Assembly (NCBI GenBank): GCA_902779395.1
Contig: CACZBK010000022.1
Span: 62,001-126,000, forward strand
Source of the DNA: an uncultured Lachnospiraceae bacterium
Lineage (GTDB): Bacteria > Bacillota > Clostridia > Lachnospirales > Lachnospiraceae
DNA length: 64,000 nucleotides
Direction of reading: 5' to 3'
The notes below the pieces were generated by a model. It did not search any database. It was not told the origin of the DNA and saw nothing but the letters and a program-made list of their open reading frames with translations. Both the position numbers and the translations under genes were made by a program. This document shows positions 41,901-49,579 of the stretch, one piece after another. The number at the start of each line of letters is the position of its first letter. Position 1 is the stretch's first letter.

Positions 41901-42278
41901 TTACTTCAGGGTTACGGTAGCTCCAACTTCCTCGAGCTTTGCCTTGATATCGTTTGCTTCGTCCTTGGAAGCGCCTTCCTTTACCATCTTGGGAGCGCCC
42001 TCTACAAGTTCCTTGGACTCCTTCAGACCAAGACCGGTGATGGTACGTATAACCTTGATAACGTCCATCTTCTTCTCGCCGAAGCTTGTGAGCTCTACAT
42101 CGAACTCAGTCTTCTCTTCCTCAGCTGCGCCGCCTGCTGCAGGACCTGCTGCTACTACAACACCTGCTGCTGCGGATACGCCGAACTCTTCCTCACATGC
42201 CTTTACAAGGTCATTAAGCTCTAATACTGAGAGCTCCTTGATAGCCTCGATGATCTCTTCTTTACTTAACTTAGCCAT
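41901..42278 (-). CDS. rplL: Ribosomal protein L7/L12
   Basis: The 125-residue stalk protein: N-terminal dimerisation helix pair ([20 protein letters not shown]), Ala/Gly-rich hinge around 36-52, and the factor-binding C-terminal domain ([31 protein letters not shown]). It lies 28 bases after rplJ and is cotranscribed with it. Confidence 0.98.
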   Translation of the reverse strand: MAKLSKEEIIEAIKELSVLELNDLVKACEEEFGVSAAAGVVVAAGPAAGGAAEEEKTEFDVELTSFGEKKMDVIKVIRTITGLGLKESKELVEGAPKMVKEGASKDEANDIKAKLEEVGATVTLK

Positions 42279-42306
42279 TTTAAATCTACCTCCATTGATT
42301 AATTGA

Positions 42307-42816
42307 TTACTCTGCTGCAGCAGGTGCTGCTTCGCCGCCTTTTTCTGCGATCTGCTTGATCACACGGGCGAAATTGGTGATAGGGCTCTGCATGCTTCCA
42401 AGCAGTCTGGAGAGCAGTTCCTCTCTTGAAGGAACAGCTGCTACGCTCTCAAGAGCCTTTGCATCATAGAATGTGCCCTCAACGATACCGCCCTTAAACT
42501 CAAGCTTGGGAGCGGTCTTTGCGAATTTTGCGATCTCTCTTGCAGGTGCGGTTGCATCTGTCTTTGATACTACGATAGCACTGGGGCCGTTTAACAGGTC
42601 ATCCAGCTGCTCGCAGTCAGTACCCTTGAACGCAAAACGCATCATGGTGTTCTTGTAGACCTTGTAGGTCAGGCCTGCCTCACGAAGCTGCTTACGAAGC
42701 TTTGTGTCCTGGTCAACAGTCAGGCCGCAGTGGTCTACCAGCAGAACGGACTGCGCATCCTTGATCGCTTCGGAAATCTCAGCAACCACAGGAGCTTTAA
42801 GTTCTACTTTTGCCAT
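42307..42816 (-). CDS. rplJ: Ribosomal protein L10
   Basis: A 169-residue stalk base protein: [20 protein letters not shown] and [29 protein letters not shown], and a C-terminal helix for L7/L12 dimers. In Firmicutes L10 binds its own leader; a matching leader is present upstream. Confidence 0.98.
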   Translation of the reverse strand: MAKVELKAPVVAEISEAIKDAQSVLLVDHCGLTVDQDTKLRKQLREAGLTYKVYKNTMMRFAFKGTDCEQLDDLLNGPSAIVVSKTDATAPAREIAKFAKTAPKLEFKGGIVEGTFYDAKALESVAAVPSREELLSRLLGSMQSPITNFARVIKQIAEKGGEAAPAAAE

Positions 42817-42845
42817 TTCTATACCTCCTTATAGATTTTTGGAGA

Positions 42846-42870
42846 TAAAAAATCTCCGGTTATGCCGGAG
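42846..42870 (-). terminator. Attenuator hairpin in the rplJ leader
   Basis: Minus strand CTCCGG pairs with CCGGAG around CATAA and is followed by ATTTTTT, about 30 bases before rplJ. It is placed as the terminator arm of the L10 leader. Confidence 0.8.
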
Positions 42871-42990
42871 AACAGAAAATCAAAGCATCCAGCTTTATAT
42901 CTACTTCTCTCTCCTCGGCAGGGAGCTCAGCGGACCAAGCATTTACGCCTTTCGGCACCTGCTGTCTTCGGCACAGCTTTTTTCAAGCCG
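42871..42990 (-). ncRNA. L10 autoregulatory mRNA leader
   Basis: Between the promoter and the attenuator the minus strand has the elements GAAGACAGCAGGTGCCGAAA and, about 50 bases on, CCCTGCCGAGGAG, which match the conserved kink-turn-containing L10 leader of Firmicutes. Binding of L10(L12)4 would shift folding to the terminator. Confidence 0.8.
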
Positions 42991-42996
42991 ATGAAG

Positions 42997-43025
42997 ATAT
43001 TACCATACATGATAATTCCTGTCAA
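42997..43025 (-). promoter_or_regulatory. Consensus-like sigma-A promoter of rplJ-rplL
   Basis: Minus strand TTGACA (43025-43020), 17-base spacer, TAATAT (43002-42997). Its presence shows that rplJL is transcribed separately from rplKA. Confidence 0.87.
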
Positions 43026-43079
43026 CAACTTTTTAAAGAAAACAGCTGTAAAGCCCCCTGTCTTCAGGTAAGGTGAACA

Positions 43080-45497
43080 TCAAGCCGCTTCCTGCAGCTC
43101 GTATTCATCTATCATCTCATCATACTCATTTATCACTTCTTCCAGAAGCTCCATAATATCGGACGCTTTGTACAAACCGTTTTCATCTGCCTTCAGACCG
43201 CCAAGCCTTATACCATATACCGCCGGGGAATGATCGGTCCCCAGAAGCGACAGGCCGCGAAGCTGCTCCGTAGTCTGATATACCAGATCAAGACTTATAT
43301 ACTCTTCACCATCGGCTGCTCTCCACCTGCTTATCACAAGCTTGGATCCTATAGGCGTCTTTTTTTCTATCGCATTGGGAAGACTGTAAGCCTCCGCTCC
43401 CAGTGCGGCAAGTACACTCCCCAGATTGGAATCATGACCACAAAGGAAAGTAAACTGCCTGCCATCCGCTCTCAGTTCCTTTTCTATCTCCTCCAGCAAC
43501 GGATGGGCTACATTAACAGCCACGGAAGGTGCAGTAAAGAGTACATCTCCGTACACATCCTTTATCTCCGCTATAGCTTCCCAGTCCTCCTCAGAAAGCT
43601 CATGACCGAATGCCGCTTTCTTACTGTCGCCTTCCTCGTAATACTGCAGTACCAGTGCATCGCTTATCTGGCATGCGGTTTTAAGCGAACCGCTGACTCC
43701 CGGCTCTTTTCCCTCCTCCAGGGTAAATGTACTGTCATCAGTCATAAATGCGCTGAACTTTCCGTTTTTATAATCCTCGGATTCCTCAACATCTATAACA
43801 TCTGCGAGCAGCTCATAATTATCACTCAGGCTGTCTATAACAGGATCATAAAGCGTATGCATCTCATTCTCCGCATCTGTGTTGTACTCATCTGACGAAT
43901 AAGTAAGCTGCGGTGTGAACACCGGATCCATGGTATCAAAATCCATATGATACTCAACCTCTTTATTATATGCCGGCAATAATCCGGCCGTGAAAAACTT
44001 AGCTGTGGCTATCGTTCTTTGCTTGGAATTTGCATATATTCGCACTGCATCTTCTGACGGCTGATAGTTAGCTTCAAAAAGTCCTTCATCCTCAAGCCAC
44101 TTTCTGAAGTATTGTCCCATCTCCGTCTCAAGAACACCTCCCCTTACCGAGAGTTCGCTGGGTGCCGACGACCACATATACCACTCATGAGGTGTGATCG
44201 TATCCAGTGCAGAGCCCGCAGCACTTAAAGGTGAACGTATATTATGCCTGCTTAAGCATACAACCTGTTCCAGAGTATAGCCGTCATCTCCGCTCACACC
44301 TATATGATCCTTTATCCGCTCATCCGCAGCAGCTGCCGCATCACCATATTTTGAAAAAGGTACCGGTGCCTCATCTGCTGTCTTTTTAACATTCTCTCCG
44401 TATATGGTAGTCCAGTCATTCTTCATGGATATGGGGATCCATCCCTGCTCATCACACAGCGCATACATCTTATCGGCTTTTCCCTGATCACCGTATTCAC
44501 GCTCCGTATCATCGCAGCAGAGCATGAATGCCAGGCTCTTATAAGGGTTGCCGCTCGTCACATATTCTGCCATGCTCGAATCGCCGCTGCTGTTTCCGAA
44601 GGAAAGTACGGGCTGTTCCCCTATCTCCTGCGCGATCACACTTACCTTGTTCATCTTAAGATTCTTTATGATAAAGTCCCCGCCAAGTATCAGTTTATCA
44701 TCACCGGTGTATGTATAATCAAGGCCGTCAGTGATGCTCTGTCCCGATGCACGCAGCGTTTCATCCGAACCGATTATCTGCGACTTCGGAAGATCAATGG
44801 TACCGTTCACGATACCTCTTACTATAAGCCTGTCCGTACCGCTCACGATATATATGGTAAAATCATTTGCTTTAAGAAGATCTATCACTTCCAGCATGGG
44901 TTTATAGAAAGATTCTCCCCTGGTCATTCCTTCGTACCCGGGTGCCGGCTCTTTCTTAAATTCTTCAACATATGCATCAAACTCAGCCAGGGTCATACCC
45001 GCGAAAGAGGATGCTATGCTTTTTCCGTGATCAACTTCTATCCCGCCCGCGGAAGGGCCGCCACTGACTGAATCCAGTATCTTTTCCGCTGTAGAACGTT
45101 CAAATTCACTTGCCCTGTCCCTGTAATCCGGATCTTCAAATACCCTGTGCATCAACAGACTGTAATCAAAATATGTGGGATTGGTCTCACCATACAGTGT
45201 TCCGTCCAGGTCAAATACCGCAATACGCTTTTCCACGGGAATGTAATCGGCTCCGCCCTCCTCAGTTATCGCATCCATATAGGATATAAGCTGCTGCTTT
45301 GCCATAGCTCCATCGTTCCATAATGAAAGCATTTCTTTTGAAGGAACAGCTTCCGGTTTGTCCGCAATGCTCTCCGGCTGACCCGAAATACGCTCTTCCG
45401 GAGTTTTTTTCTTCCAGGCCACTGCCATACCTATAAGCAGAAGTATCATTCCTGCTGTTATCCCGACGATCCACATAATGTCTTTTTTGTTCTTCAT
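43080..45497 (-). CDS. Exported double phosphatase: HAD hydrolase fused to histidine acid phosphatase
   Basis: An 805-residue protein with one N-terminal membrane helix (about 8-28), so both domains are probably outside the cell. Residues about 85-340 are a HAD-type phosphatase with FDLDGTLYGE, the second motif IVSGTD and SFGNSSGDSSM. Residues about 410-790 are a histidine-type acid phosphatase: SRHNIRSPL supplies the catalytic His and phosphate-binding Arg (a variant of RHGxRxP) and FLCGHDSNLGSVLAAL the HD acid. Histidine acid phosphatases include phytases, so scavenging phosphate from inositol phosphates or other organic phosphates is likely. The gene stands between rplA and rplJ, flanked by a terminator upstream and the rplJ promoter downstream, an odd insertion in a conserved ribosomal cluster. 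Confidence 0.88.
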   Translation of the reverse strand: MKNKKDIMWIVGITAGMILLLIGMAVAWKKKTPEERISGQPESIADKPEAVPSKEMLSLWNDGAMAKQQLISYMDAITEEGGADYIPVEKRIAVFDLDGTLYGETNPTYFDYSLLMHRVFEDPDYRDRASEFERSTAEKILDSVSGGPSAGGIEVDHGKSIASSFAGMTLAEFDAYVEEFKKEPAPGYEGMTRGESFYKPMLEVIDLLKANDFTIYIVSGTDRLIVRGIVNGTIDLPKSQIIGSDETLRASGQSITDGLDYTYTGDDKLILGGDFIIKNLKMNKVSVIAQEIGEQPVLSFGNSSGDSSMAEYVTSGNPYKSLAFMLCCDDTEREYGDQGKADKMYALCDEQGWIPISMKNDWTTIYGENVKKTADEAPVPFSKYGDAAAAADERIKDHIGVSGDDGYTLEQVVCLSRHNIRSPLSAAGSALDTITPHEWYMWSSAPSELSVRGGVLETEMGQYFRKWLEDEGLFEANYQPSEDAVRIYANSKQRTIATAKFFTAGLLPAYNKEVEYHMDFDTMDPVFTPQLTYSSDEYNTDAENEMHTLYDPVIDSLSDNYELLADVIDVEESEDYKNGKFSAFMTDDSTFTLEEGKEPGVSGSLKTACQISDALVLQYYEEGDSKKAAFGHELSEEDWEAIAEIKDVYGDVLFTAPSVAVNVAHPLLEEIEKELRADGRQFTFLCGHDSNLGSVLAALGAEAYSLPNAIEKKTPIGSKLVISRWRAADGEEYISLDLVYQTTEQLRGLSLLGTDHSPAVYGIRLGGLKADENGLYKASDIMELLEEVINEYDEMIDEYELQEAA

Positions 45498-45718
45498 ATC
45501 CGCCTCACTTATCAGTCTTTTGTTTTCAGTCTCTTAAGTCAATTGTCCGGTGAAAAAGCTTCCTTTTTGGCATATATACAACATTTATATTTTATAACTT
45601 TTCCGGAAAGAAATCCAGATGATCAGGTTCATTCTCCGGCAGAAAAACGCTGTAAAACCACAAGATCCGTCCTGTGGTCTTCTCCTGAAACCGCAGCATC
45701 AAAAACTGCGTTTATCAT

Positions 45719-45746
45719 AAAAAAAACCTCCGCCGAAGCGGAGGTT
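45719..45746 (-). terminator. Intrinsic terminator after rplA
   Basis: Minus strand AACCTCCGC pairs with GCGGAGGTT around TTCG, then a T run, ten bases after rplA. From here to 45498 no gene is seen, and no clear promoter for the phosphatase could be read. Confidence 0.93.
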
Positions 45747-45756
45747 TTGATCTTTC

Positions 45757-46446
45757 TCAATACTTAGCAGTGTTGATCTTTACGCCCGGGCCCATGGTGC
45801 TTGCCAGGGTGATGCTCTTTAAGTACTGTCCCTTAAGGGTTGAAGGCTTAGCCTTTACGATAGCTTCCATCAGAGCCGTAAGGTTCTCGGTAAGCTGATC
45901 TTCGGAAAAGCTTGCTTTTCCTATAGGGCAGTGAATGATATTGCTCTTATCAAGTCTGTATTCGATCTTACCTGCTTTGATATCGTTGATAGCCTTGGTA
46001 ACATCCATTGTTACGGTACCTGCCTTAGGGTTAGGCATTAAGCCCTTGGGACCCAGCACCTTACCTAAACGGCCTACAACACCCATCATATCGGGAGTTG
46101 CTACAACAACATCGAAATCAAGCCATCCTTCGTTCTGGATCCTGGGGATCAGCTCTTCGCCGCCTACATGATCGGCACCTGCTGCCTCAGCCTCAGAGAG
46201 CTTATCGCCCTTTGCGAATACCAGCACGCGAACGGTCTTACCGGTTCCGTGAGGAAGTACTACAGCGCCGCGGATCTGCTGCTCTGCGTGACGTCCGTCA
46301 CATCCGGTTCTGATATGAACCTCTACGGTCTCATCAAATTTAGCCGTAGCGGTTTTCTTAACTGCGCTTACAGCATCAGCAGGATCGTACAGTGTTGCTC
46401 TGTCGAACTGCTTCATAGCCTCATTATATTTCTTACCATGCTTCAT
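45757..46446 (-). CDS. rplA: Ribosomal protein L1
   Basis: A 229-residue L1 stalk protein: [53 protein letters not shown] and [11 protein letters not shown]-terminal [21 protein letters not shown] precedes the ATG. It follows rplK by 13 bases. L1 often represses its own rplK-rplA message, and a possible binding site lies before rplK. Confidence 0.98.
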   Translation of the reverse strand: MKHGKKYNEAMKQFDRATLYDPADAVSAVKKTATAKFDETVEVHIRTGCDGRHAEQQIRGAVVLPHGTGKTVRVLVFAKGDKLSEAEAAGADHVGGEELIPRIQNEGWLDFDVVVATPDMMGVVGRLGKVLGPKGLMPNPKAGTVTMDVTKAINDIKAGKIEYRLDKSNIIHCPIGKASFSEDQLTENLTALMEAIVKAKPSTLKGQYLKSITLASTMGPGVKINTAKY

Positions 46447-46459
46447 CTTTTCGCCCTCC

Positions 46460-46885
46460 TTACTCTTCCACGGTAACGCCCATGCTGCGGCAGGTACCTG
46501 CTATCATGGACATAGCTGCCTCTAAGGATGCTGCATTAAGATCAGGCATTTTAAGCTCTGCGATCTCTTTAAGCTTATCCTTTGAGATAGTTGCCACCTT
46601 GGTCTTGTTGGGTGTTGCAGAAGCAGACTTTAAGTTGCACGCCTTCTTGATAAGTACGGGTGCAGGGGGAGTCTTGGTAATAAATGAGAAGCTCCTGTCT
46701 GCGTATACGGTTATCACCACGGGGATGATCAGATCGCCCTTGTCAGCGGTCTGTGCGTTGAACTGCTTTGTAAATTCAACGATGTTAACGCCGTGCTGAC
46801 CTAATGCAGGACCAACAGGCGGTGCCGGTGTTGCTTTTCCGGCGGGAATCTGTAATTTGATGTAGCCTTCTACTTTCTTTGCCAT
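46460..46885 (-). CDS. rplK: Ribosomal protein L11
   Basis: A 141-residue protein of the GTPase-associated centre, with [34 protein letters not shown] and the C-terminal RNA-binding part ([15 protein letters not shown]). Standard length and a ribosome site AGGAGG. Confidence 0.98.
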   Translation of the reverse strand: MAKKVEGYIKLQIPAGKATPAPPVGPALGQHGVNIVEFTKQFNAQTADKGDLIIPVVITVYADRSFSFITKTPPAPVLIKKACNLKSASATPNKTKVATISKDKLKEIAELKMPDLNAASLEAAMSMIAGTCRSMGVTVEE

Positions 46886-46909
46886 TTTGGCTTCCTCCTT
46901 TATATATTG

Positions 46910-46947
46910 TGGTCATGGCGCAGGATTAAGATATCCTGCTCCCACCA
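46910..46947 (-). promoter_or_regulatory. Possible L1-binding structure before rplK
   Basis: The minus strand can fold TGGT...ACCA outside and CAGGAT-ATCTTA-ATCCTG inside, with an asymmetric loop GGGAG opposite CGCCATG. This resembles the L1 site on 23S rRNA and on L11-L1 operon messages, and it ends 25 bases before the rplK start. Assigned by pattern only. Confidence 0.45.
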
Positions 46948-47024
46948 AGGGCATGTTTCAAATGACCCAAAGCTCTGCGCCCCGGTCATTTTCCGCAGCC
47001 CATAAGGCCCAAACCTTAAACCGG

Positions 47025-47708
47025 TCACTCTACCTTCTTTATCTGGTAGAAAGCGATCTCAACAGGGGTCTCGCGCCCGAACATCTCGACCATGATGGTA
47101 ACGGTCTGCTTGTTCTCATCGATACGGGATACGTTTCCGATGGTATCTCTCCACGCACCGTCGATGACCTGTATGGTATCTCCAAGAGCAAACTCTGCAT
47201 GTGAGATCTTCTCCTGGTCGATCTTTCCTATCTCATACTCATCCAGGGGCACCGGCTTGCTTCCGGGTCCCACAAATCCCGTAACACCACGGGTATTTCT
47301 GACCACATACCATGCATCGTTATCATCTGCATCCATATGGATGAGAACATAGCCGGGAAGAACTTTCTTCTGAACGTTCTTCTTGCCGTTGGAACGTATC
47401 TCCATAACGTCCTGCATGGGAACCTTAACCTCAAGTATCTTATTCTCAAGATGACGGTTCTCTATGGCCTTTTCAATATTGAGCTTGACTTTCTTCTCAT
47501 ATCCGGAATAAGTATGAACAACATACCAGCCCATGCCGCGCCCGGACTTATTGTCGCTCTGCCCTATATCATATTCTTCGGCAGATGCACGAAGCTCTTC
47601 ATCGCTCATGGTGCGGGTGGGCTTATAAAGCTCATCCTCTTCCTCCGAAGCTGCAAGTATAGCGGCAAGCTCCTGTGTGCGTTTTACGCCTACTTTCATA
47701 TTTGCCAT
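47025..47708 (-). CDS. nusG: Transcription factor NusG with acidic N-terminal extension
   Basis: 227 residues. The usual NusG starts at residue 59 here (MGWYVVHTYSGYEKKVKLNI) with VLPGYVLIHMD and a C-terminal KOW domain (GDTIQVIDGAWRDTIGNVSR). Ahead of it are 58 extra residues, rich in Glu and Asp (LAASEEEDELYKP). The extension appears to be translated: GAGGT precedes the ATG at 47708, while the internal ATG at 47534 has only a GC-rich stretch before it. NusG binds RNA polymerase and ribosomes or Rho; the extension's role is unknown. It lies 11 bases after secE. Confidence 0.93.
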   Translation of the reverse strand: MANMKVGVKRTQELAAILAASEEEDELYKPTRTMSDEELRASAEEYDIGQSDNKSGRGMGWYVVHTYSGYEKKVKLNIEKAIENRHLENKILEVKVPMQDVMEIRSNGKKNVQKKVLPGYVLIHMDADDNDAWYVVRNTRGVTGFVGPGSKPVPLDEYEIGKIDQEKISHAEFALGDTIQVIDGAWRDTIGNVSRIDENKQTVTIMVEMFGRETPVEIAFYQIKKVE

Positions 47709-47719
47709 GATCTACCTCA

Positions 47720-47935
47720 TCAGAATTTAAGCGTTGTCAGCCAGTCAACACCGTATTTGATAGCAAAATCAAACACTGCGATGAGCACCGACAAAATTGC
47801 GGTTATGATTACCACAGCCACCGTCTGCTTAGCAAGATCCTGCTTATCGGGCCATGTGATCTTCTTGTACTCGGTTTTTACACCTTTAAAAAAGCTGGGC
47901 TTTTTGGTCTTCTTATTACCTTCTGTATTAGCCAT
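47720..47935 (-). CDS. secE: Preprotein translocase subunit SecE
   Basis: A 71-residue protein with a Lys-rich N-terminus, KPSFFKGVKTEYKKITWPDK and a single membrane helix (TVAVVIITAILSVLIAVFDF). This is the minimal single-helix SecE of Gram-positives, in its usual place before nusG. Confidence 0.96.
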   Translation of the reverse strand: MANTEGNKKTKKPSFFKGVKTEYKKITWPDKQDLAKQTVAVVIITAILSVLIAVFDFAIKYGVDWLTTLKF

Positions 47936-47953
47936 AGCCTTTACCTCCCCGCC

Positions 47954-48103
47954 TTACTTGGTTTCTTTATGTAAGGTATGTGACTTGCAAAATCTGCAAT
48001 ATTTCTTTGTTTCCATACGATCGGGATGAGTCTTCTTATCCTTCGTAAGGTTGTAGTTACGGCGCTTGCATGTCTCGCAGGCCAGCGTTATCCTTGTACG
48101 CAT
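47954..48103 (-). CDS. rpmG: Ribosomal protein L33, zinc-binding form
   Basis: 49 residues, [17 protein letters not shown] to [10 protein letters not shown], with both CxxC pairs (CETC, CRFC) that hold zinc. The ATG at 48103 follows GGAGG; an in-frame start 14 codons upstream is rejected as it passes the ribosome site. First gene of the rpmG-secE-nusG-rplK-rplA unit. Confidence 0.96.
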   Translation of the reverse strand: MRTRITLACETCKRRNYNLTKDKKTHPDRMETKKYCRFCKSHTLHKETK

Positions 48104-48146
48104 CTTTCTTTCCTCCGTTCCTGTTACACTAAGTGTTAAAAACACA

Positions 48147-48169
48147 TAAAAAAAAGAGTTCTGTGCTCT
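48147..48169 (-). terminator. Weak terminator-like hairpin in the rpmG leader
   Basis: Minus strand AGAG-CACAGAA-CTCT followed by nine T, starting about three bases after the predicted transcription start. The four-pair stem is weak, so it may be chance or a vestigial attenuator. Confidence 0.35.
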
Positions 48170-48178
48170 CGCTCGGAT

Positions 48179-48207
48179 AATATATCACAAGGTGCTTCGC
48201 ACGTCAA
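48179..48207 (-). promoter_or_regulatory. Sigma-A promoter of the rpmG-secE-nusG-rplKA unit
   Basis: Minus strand TTGACG (48207-48202), 17-base spacer, TATATT (48184-48179). Confidence 0.82.
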
Positions 48208-48219
48208 CTACTTTTTTTA

Positions 48220-48876
48220 TCAGCCCAGATATTCCTTTATAAATATCTTCCTGTATCTGTCATAAGCCCAGCGGTTTGATACATGTCCTTCATGTGCACA
48301 CCATGCCAGAGTCTGGCCGGGGACCACCACCTTTAAGCCTTTGCGCAAAAACTCCATGCACTGAGAAGCATCATAAAAATCCCATCCGTCAAAAAGATCT
48401 TCCCTCCAGGGAATATCCCGGTTGGTAACCATAAGCATGCCGCTCACGTATTCACAGGAAAACAGCCCGTCCATCGGGCGGTATTCGTAGGTCTGGTAAT
48501 TTCCCTCTTCCTGATCCGGAGTATATACCGCTCCCACACGCGTGGCATTTTCCGGCACTCCGTCCGGCGAGATCTCCGGAGCCCCCAGCATACCTATCAT
48601 CCCGATGCTTTCGTTCATCGCAAATATCTTTAGTATATCGTTAAGAAAATTCGGATTGATTATGAAGCAGTCCTGATGAAGATAGATCTTTATCGCCGCA
48701 TCGGTTGCATTCATTGCTTTATTGTATGCGGAAGCCACGCCGGAAGCATCCCTTATCGGAAGCATCTCCGCCGTATAGCCGTTAGGAATGCGCAGATGGC
48801 TTATGTAAAAAGTGCACTCCTCATAGATCCTTTCATTAGATACACAGCTTATGAAGCAGAACTTTTTATCATCCAT
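48220..48876 (-). CDS. Glycosyltransferase of the GT2-like pfam13712 type
   Basis: A 218-residue cytoplasmic protein. Motifs are KFCFISCVSNERIYEE, SAYNKAMNA, KIYLHQDCFI (the DxD-like position) and GWDFYDASQCMEF with a closing CAHEGH. These are typical of the short glycosyltransferase-like family found in Clostridia flagellar or surface glycan loci. The start overlaps the end of the upstream gene by eight bases. The acceptor is unknown; FliD and other glycosyltransferases nearby suggest surface or flagellin modification. Confidence 0.82.
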   Translation of the reverse strand: MDDKKFCFISCVSNERIYEECTFYISHLRIPNGYTAEMLPIRDASGVASAYNKAMNATDAAIKIYLHQDCFIINPNFLNDILKIFAMNESIGMIGMLGAPEISPDGVPENATRVGAVYTPDQEEGNYQTYEYRPMDGLFSCEYVSGMLMVTNRDIPWREDLFDGWDFYDASQCMEFLRKGLKVVVPGQTLAWCAHEGHVSNRWAYDRYRKIFIKEYLG

Positions 48877-49477
48877 GCTCCGCCTCCCTCACTCTCCTGA
48901 GATACTCAGCTTCCTTTACCATGCCAAGGCTTCTGTAGAAACCGGCCATCGAAGCCGATACTTCACCTTTTGAACCCACCGGCATTTCATTAAGCAGCTG
49001 TTCCACGGCAAAGACAGAGATCCCGTGCTTTTCTATGAATTTAAAGCCTTCCTCATGAGGAAGCCCGAAGGATATACGTCTGAAAAGGAACAGCACTTCC
49101 CTGTATATATCCATGAAATCATCTATGTATTCGATCTGGTCGTAGATACACTTTTCCACGGTGCCTTCTTCAAGACGGTAGATCGGTGCGGTAACGGAAA
49201 AACAGGTGAGTTCTTCATCATAGCAGGCTGTATTCGTGTATGCACTCTCACTTATGAACGAAACTATATCCGCATAAGCTTCTGCATTCCTCTCCTGAAG
49301 CTTCTCATTGATCCTGCCCTTGTATACACAAACGCCGGCAGTAACGGAAGGGCGCAGTTCCATGAGCTCATCAAAATGTGCATCAGTCTCACCGCGGAGC
49401 CGCTGCACACCTTCAACCGTATAAGCGCCGGTCGCATTACAGTATTTTTCTACATCAATCTTCGCCTTATATATCAT
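48869..49477 (-). CDS. Protein of unknown function next to fliD and glycosyltransferase
   Basis: 202 residues, not recognised. It has no signal peptide or membrane helix. It contains an acidic, helix-rich C-terminal half (FMDIYREVLFLFRRISFG, AGFYRSLGMVKEAEYLRR), reminiscent of a TPR-like helical repeat but too short to assign. The ATG at 49477 is favoured by GGAG eight bases upstream and by a promoter just before it. It overlaps the downstream glycosyltransferase, so the two probably work together. Confidence 0.75.
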   Translation of the reverse strand: MIYKAKIDVEKYCNATGAYTVEGVQRLRGETDAHFDELMELRPSVTAGVCVYKGRINEKLQERNAEAYADIVSFISESAYTNTACYDEELTCFSVTAPIYRLEEGTVEKCIYDQIEYIDDFMDIYREVLFLFRRISFGLPHEEGFKFIEKHGISVFAVEQLLNEMPVGSKGEVSASMAGFYRSLGMVKEAEYLRRVREAEHG

Positions 49478-49499
49478 TACACTATCTCCATTAAAGACC

Positions 49500-49528
49500 A
49501 TTATAAAACAAAACCTGCTATGTTGCAA
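49500..49528 (-). promoter_or_regulatory. Sigma-A promoter before the unknown gene
   Basis: Minus strand TTGCAA (49528-49523), 17-base spacer, TATAAT (49505-49500). It lies inside the fliD terminator, so one segment may both end fliD and start the next unit. Confidence 0.6.
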
Positions 49529-49535
49529 GCAGGTT
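49506..49535 (-). terminator. Intrinsic terminator after fliD
   Basis: Minus strand AACCTGCT pairs with AGCAGGTT around a short loop, followed by TTGTTTT. A second inverted repeat (AATACCA / TGGTATT) lies just before it. Confidence 0.7.
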
Positions 49536-49579
49536 GATACATTATATAGTGTTTTTGTAATACCACAGGAACCCTGGTA

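Noticed and set aside
47936-47953. A tRNA between rpmG and secE, as seen in some Firmicutes
   Set aside because: Only 18 bases separate the genes, too few for a tRNA.
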